A DNA stretch of 64,000 bases, taken from assembly GCF_001509555.1 (NCBI RefSeq), contig NZ_LMAS01000015.1:1-64000 (forward strand). Reading direction: 5' to 3'. This DNA comes from Bacillus sp. FJAT-29937. Lineage in GTDB: Bacteria > Bacillota > Bacilli > Bacillales > Cytobacillaceae. Shown here in pieces: positions 61,407 through 64,000 of this stretch. Each line of letters opens with the position of its first letter. Position 1 is the stretch's first letter. The translations under genes were made by a program, and so were the position numbers. The notes under the pieces were generated by a model, which saw nothing but the letters and a program-made list of their open reading frames with translations, was not told the origin of the DNA and made no database searches.

Positions 61407-61862
61407 GTAATATTACAAAGTTAAATTGTTATTTGTTCAAGTTTACGCTATAGCACTAATAGTCAATTGGAAATATTACTAAACGGAGTAAGAACAGGGC
61501 TCGGAGGCAAAGTAAAAAACCGTAGAGGAAAATTCACGAGTTCCGCTTGTGCTAGCTTTTAATAGTGAACGCACGTAAATAGTTCGTGAAAAGTCCTTGC
61601 ACGGAGAGATAAAATGTGAGAACCCACGTATATCAGAATGCCGACCGGTGTTTAAAAGATTTTGCCTTCGTGCCGTGTTCTTAATCTTCCTTCTCATCCT
61701 GGGATAGGATCTCAAGTTAGTTATAGCTTGAGGAATGGTCTGTAAGATGAGAAGGAGATAGTCTAACCAAATTGGTTAACCTTCCACAAAGAAGCAGCAA
61801 AGGCTTCTGTATTAAGGCTGCCCAAAAACCCAAAAAACAAGGGAAAAGTGGTAGAAGCTTGA
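61407..61862 (+). ncRNA. Candidate bridge/seeker RNA region of the IS
   Basis: A long non-coding segment between transposase stop and right end, where IS1111-group elements encode their guide RNA. It is rich in helices. TCCTTCTCATC (61688-61698) pairs with GATGAGAAGGA (61746-61756), enclosing CTCAAG-TTAGTTATAG-CTTGAG (61711-61732). The loop contains AGTTAT, identical to the first six bases of the element. RNA ends are not determinable by eye. Confidence 0.55.
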
Positions 61863-61878
61863 CAGTTTTGTTCATATC

Positions 61879-61930
61879 AGCGGATCCTAAGTCCGCAAAC
61901 ATAAGGAATTGACCCATCGGACATTTCAAA
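61879..61930 (+). repeat. Right half of the GCGGACA repeat split by the IS
   Basis: AGCGGATCCTAAGTCCGCAA, then ACATAAGGAATTGACCC continues the repeat begun at 60105. Bases 61931-62133 carry the promoter of the XRE gene. Confidence 0.85.
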
Positions 61931-62008
61931 CCGCTCTTATCAGCTTTTAAAGGATTAAGTATAATTATTAATCTCACCTTGTTATATTATCTCTTTTTCA
62001 AAACTGTA

Positions 62009-62017
62009 TGGTATAAT
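62009..62017 (+). promoter_or_regulatory. Putative extended -10 promoter of the XRE-cupin gene
   Basis: TGGTATAAT, an extended -10 with perfect TATAAT; no good -35 is seen. About 115 bases before the start codon. Confidence 0.4.
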
Positions 62018-62133
62018 CATTAAGAATATTTAAAATACTAATGATCGACCTTCCTTAAGAGGTTAATCACTATAATAACTCAATGTGTAAAAGATATATT
62101 TAGATAATAGTTGCCGGAAGGGCGGAATAAATA

Positions 62134-62718
62134 ATGGATAGTAGTTTAATTCGACCTGAACTTCCGGTCGGGATGATAGGAGAGAAAATTCGCTCGATAA
62201 GGAAGAATTCCCAATTAACTGTAGATGAGGTTGCAGAGAAAATTGGCTTAAGCCAGAGTATGGTTTCTCAACTAGAAAGAGGAAAAGCAAAACCTTCTCT
62301 TGATACGTTGTGGAAATTAAGTATTTTATTTGATGTATCTCTATCCTACTTTTTTGAGGGTATTGAAAAACAATCCGTTATCGTTTCTAAACGGGATGAG
62401 CAGGAAATACTCAAAATGAGACATAAAAATGTTCAATACAGAGTGTTAGCCCCGCTTACTGGACGGAAAATTGAGTTTTTTGAAATTACGGTTAGCCCGG
62501 ATCAGGGAGAAGAACTCCAATTTCATCCCCATAATGGAGAAGAAGGCGGAGTTGTCATACAGGGGGAATTAGAGGTCCTTATTGGCGATAAATCGTATCT
62601 TCTGAAACAAGGAGATAGTATTTATTTCGATAGTACACATCCCCACGCTTTTCGAAATCCAGGAAGTCTTCCTGCAGTGGCTATTTGGACAGGCACTCCT
62701 TGGGAACCCATTAATTAA
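62134..62718 (+). CDS. XRE-family regulator with C-terminal cupin domain
   Basis: 194 residues. Helix-turn-helix at ~15-70 (MIGEKIRSIRKNSQLTVDEV, GLSQSMVSQLERGKAKPSLD), then a cupin barrel ~110-190 with LQFHPHNGEEGGVVIQGELE and GDSIYFDSTHPHAFRNPG. The His and Glu positions could bind metal. Such regulators usually sense a small molecule and control an adjacent transporter or catabolic gene, here the NhaC-family gene. GGGCGG precedes the ATG by eight bases. Confidence 0.92.
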   Translation: MDSSLIRPELPVGMIGEKIRSIRKNSQLTVDEVAEKIGLSQSMVSQLERGKAKPSLDTLWKLSILFDVSLSYFFEGIEKQSVIVSKRDEQEILKMRHKNVQYRVLAPLTGRKIEFFEITVSPDQGEELQFHPHNGEEGGVVIQGELEVLIGDKSYLLKQGDSIYFDSTHPHAFRNPGSLPAVAIWTGTPWEPIN

Positions 62719-62722
62719 TAAA

Positions 62723-62769
62723 CAGAGAAAGCTGCTGAAACATTTTTCAGCAGCCTTCTCTGTTTTTTT
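62723..62769 (+). terminator. Terminator of the XRE-cupin gene
   Basis: CAGAGAA ... TTCTCTG, extended inwards by GCTGCTGAAA / TTTCAGCAGC, followed by seven T. Confidence 0.93.
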
Positions 62770-62843
62770 GTACTTAATTCCATACATACACAACCAAAAG
62801 CGCAACGTAGTTTAATAAAATATAAATACAATTAATATTTTTG

Positions 62844-62871
62844 TTGAATTTTGAATTTATTGTGTTATATT
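62844..62871 (+). promoter_or_regulatory. Putative promoter of the NhaC-family gene
   Basis: TTGAAT, 16-base spacer, TATATT, about 80 bases before the start codon. Confidence 0.5.
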
Positions 62872-62952
62872 TTTCCCATAGGCCCAATTTTTGAAATATT
62901 CAGCACCGTAGAAAAGGATTACTTTTAAAAAATTTATAAAGGGGGAAAATGT

Positions 62953-64000
62953 ATGGAATTTGGAGTTTTATCGCTATTGCCGCCATTAGTTGCCATTGTT
63001 ATTGCTTTACTAACGAGACAGACTATTTTATCTCTATTTATTGGAGTATGGGTTGGGGCCACCATTATTAATTCTTGGAATCCTTTGTCAGGATTTGCAA
63101 AAGGTATTTCTGATTATATGATTCCCTCCATTGCCGATCCGTGGAATGCGGGGCTACTAATCTTAGTAAGCTTAGCAGGTGGATTTATTCATATTTTAAG
63201 AGTGACTGGGGCTGCCCAAGCCTTTGCTCAGGTGGCAACGAAAAAAGTAAACACAAGAAGAAAGGCACAAAATGTAACATGGGGCAGTGCATTTCTATTC
63301 TCTTATACGGAGCCAGTTCTTATCCTGGGAACGATTATGAGACCATTAACAGATAAGCTAAACGTTTCCCGGGTTAAGCTGGCTTACATTTTAGACTCAA
63401 TGGGCTGTTCCCTTGCATCTATGTCACCCATCAGCAGTTATGGCCCATTCATAACCGGACTGATTGCAACTCAAATTACAGCATTAAGTTTAACGGACAA
63501 CCCTTGGACATTATTTATTCAAATGATTCCTTATAACCTTTATGGACTATTTGCGATGATTGGTGTTTTATATGTAATCAATACCGGTCTGGATATCGGC
63601 CCTATGTATCATGCAGAAAAAAGAGCGATTGAGACTGGTAAAGTGTTAGGAGAAAATGACAAGCCATTGGTAGCTACGGAAAAAACGGACGAGTTTCCAG
63701 AAGGACATACGTTTAAATTCCATCAATTCTTAATTCCAATGCTGCTCCTATTCATCACGATTTTCACAGTTATTTTTTGGACAGGGAATATAGCAGAAAA
63801 TGGGTTTAGAGGCGCATTTATTAATGCAAACATTGTTTTAGCCATTTCATGTGGATTTTTAACTGGTTCGATTGGTGCAGGTGTGATTTCCGTTGCATCC
63901 AAGCTTCATACGATTAAGTCTGCTTTTGATGAGTTCACGCAAGGAATCATTAATTTAATGATTGTACCGATGATTCTTGTGCTGGCATGGTCCATTGGGA
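62953..64000 (+). CDS. NhaC-family Na+/H+ antiporter, 3' end outside the window
   Basis: 349 codons visible with no stop; starts MEFGVLSLLPPLVAIVIALL, seven bases after AAGGGGG. Membrane helices alternate with conserved loops ILVSLAGGFIHILRVTGAAQ, SYTEPVLILGTIMRPLTDKL, LDSMGCSLASMSPISSYGPF. This is the Na+/H+ antiporter NhaC superfamily, whose members also include malate/lactate and amino acid exchangers. The XRE-cupin neighbour suggests a metabolite exchanger rather than pH control (inference). Confidence 0.88.
   Translation, partial: MEFGVLSLLPPLVAIVIALLTRQTILSLFIGVWVGATIINSWNPLSGFAKGISDYMIPSIADPWNAGLLILVSLAGGFIHILRVTGAAQAFAQVATKKVNTRRKAQNVTWGSAFLFSYTEPVLILGTIMRPLTDKLNVSRVKLAYILDSMGCSLASMSPISSYGPFITGLIATQITALSLTDNPWTLFIQMIPYNLYGLFAMIGVLYVINTGLDIGPMYHAEKRAIETGKVLGENDKPLVATEKTDEFPEGHTFKFHQFLIPMLLLFITIFTVIFWTGNIAENGFRGAFINANIVLAISCGFLTGSIGAGVISVASKLHTIKSAFDEFTQGIINLMIVPMILVLAWSIG

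Larger units (their letters stand above)
60176..61878 (+). mobile_element. Complete IS110-family element, IS1111 group (1703 bp)
   Basis: Perfect 13-base subterminal inverted repeats ATGAACAAAACTG (60183-60195) and CAGTTTTGTTCAT (61863-61875). They lie 7 and 3 bases from the ends, the arrangement known for IS1111-group elements. The dinucleotide AG is present at both junctions (60176-60177 and 61879-61880). Removing the element restores an intact repeat sequence seen elsewhere in the window. Contains one transposase gene and a ~455-base downstream non-coding segment. Confidence 0.88.

Overview
The window looks like chromosome of a low-GC, endospore-type Bacillaceae. I infer a soil Bacillus/Neobacillus-like organism and do not claim a species. 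The evidence is strong AGGAGG-type ribosome binding sites, frequent TTG and GTG starts, a SAM-I (S-box) leader before homoserine dehydrogenase, a kip/ycs-type 5-oxoprolinase cluster, SbsC-type S-layer proteins and sigma-54 activator/promoter pairs. There are no rRNA or tRNA genes and no CRISPR array.

Layout. 0-5.4 kb: an SbsC-domain secreted protein, a decayed toxin-antitoxin pair, S-box plus hom, and a pRiA4b ORF-3 family gene. 5.8-12.6 kb: an oligopeptide ABC system with unusual parts: a substrate-binding protein whose lobe order looks circularly permuted, two permeases with long N-terminal extensions, and a fused double ATPase. 13-18.1 kb: an unknown protein, a large SbsC/Ig-like surface protein and an erythromycin-esterase-family protein. 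18.6-26.1 kb: IclR regulator and 5-oxoproline cluster (accC-accB-pxpC-pxpB facing pxpA-ycsG-ycsI), with two similar operator-like palindromes flanking the divergent promoters. 26.6-33 kb: DMT transporter, then a PAS/sigma-54 activator divergent from proline racemase, proline dehydrogenase and BrnQ, with a near-consensus -24/-12 promoter. 33.9-47.6 kb: two SDR genes, a 52-residue small ORF, and a long LacI-controlled operon (ribokinase, GATase-like, M20, ribose-type ABC importer, BtpA, PfkB kinase, M20, SDR) of unknown substrate. 48.4-59.9 kb: class I GATase, then a second sigma-54 regulon (amidohydrolase, APC permease, M20D amidohydrolase, glutamine-synthetase-like ligase), with a class III aminotransferase and an acetamidase/formamidase. 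60.2-61.9 kb: a complete IS110-family element of IS1111 type. 62-64 kb: XRE-cupin regulator and an NhaC antiporter cut by the window end.

Together these genes look like a scavenging region for peptides, lactams, proline, amides and an unknown glycosidic or amide compound, mostly controlled by local regulators.

The intergenic DNA is the most unusual part. At least six families of repeats fill most gaps. One reads TTTGTCAGCCAA with a 21-bp period. Four hairpin-forming families have a period of 50-52 bp. One is a ~100-bp element carrying two AAACGTTT palindromes exactly 59 bp apart. The IS1111-type element has inserted inside a copy of one hairpin family, and the empty site can be reconstructed.
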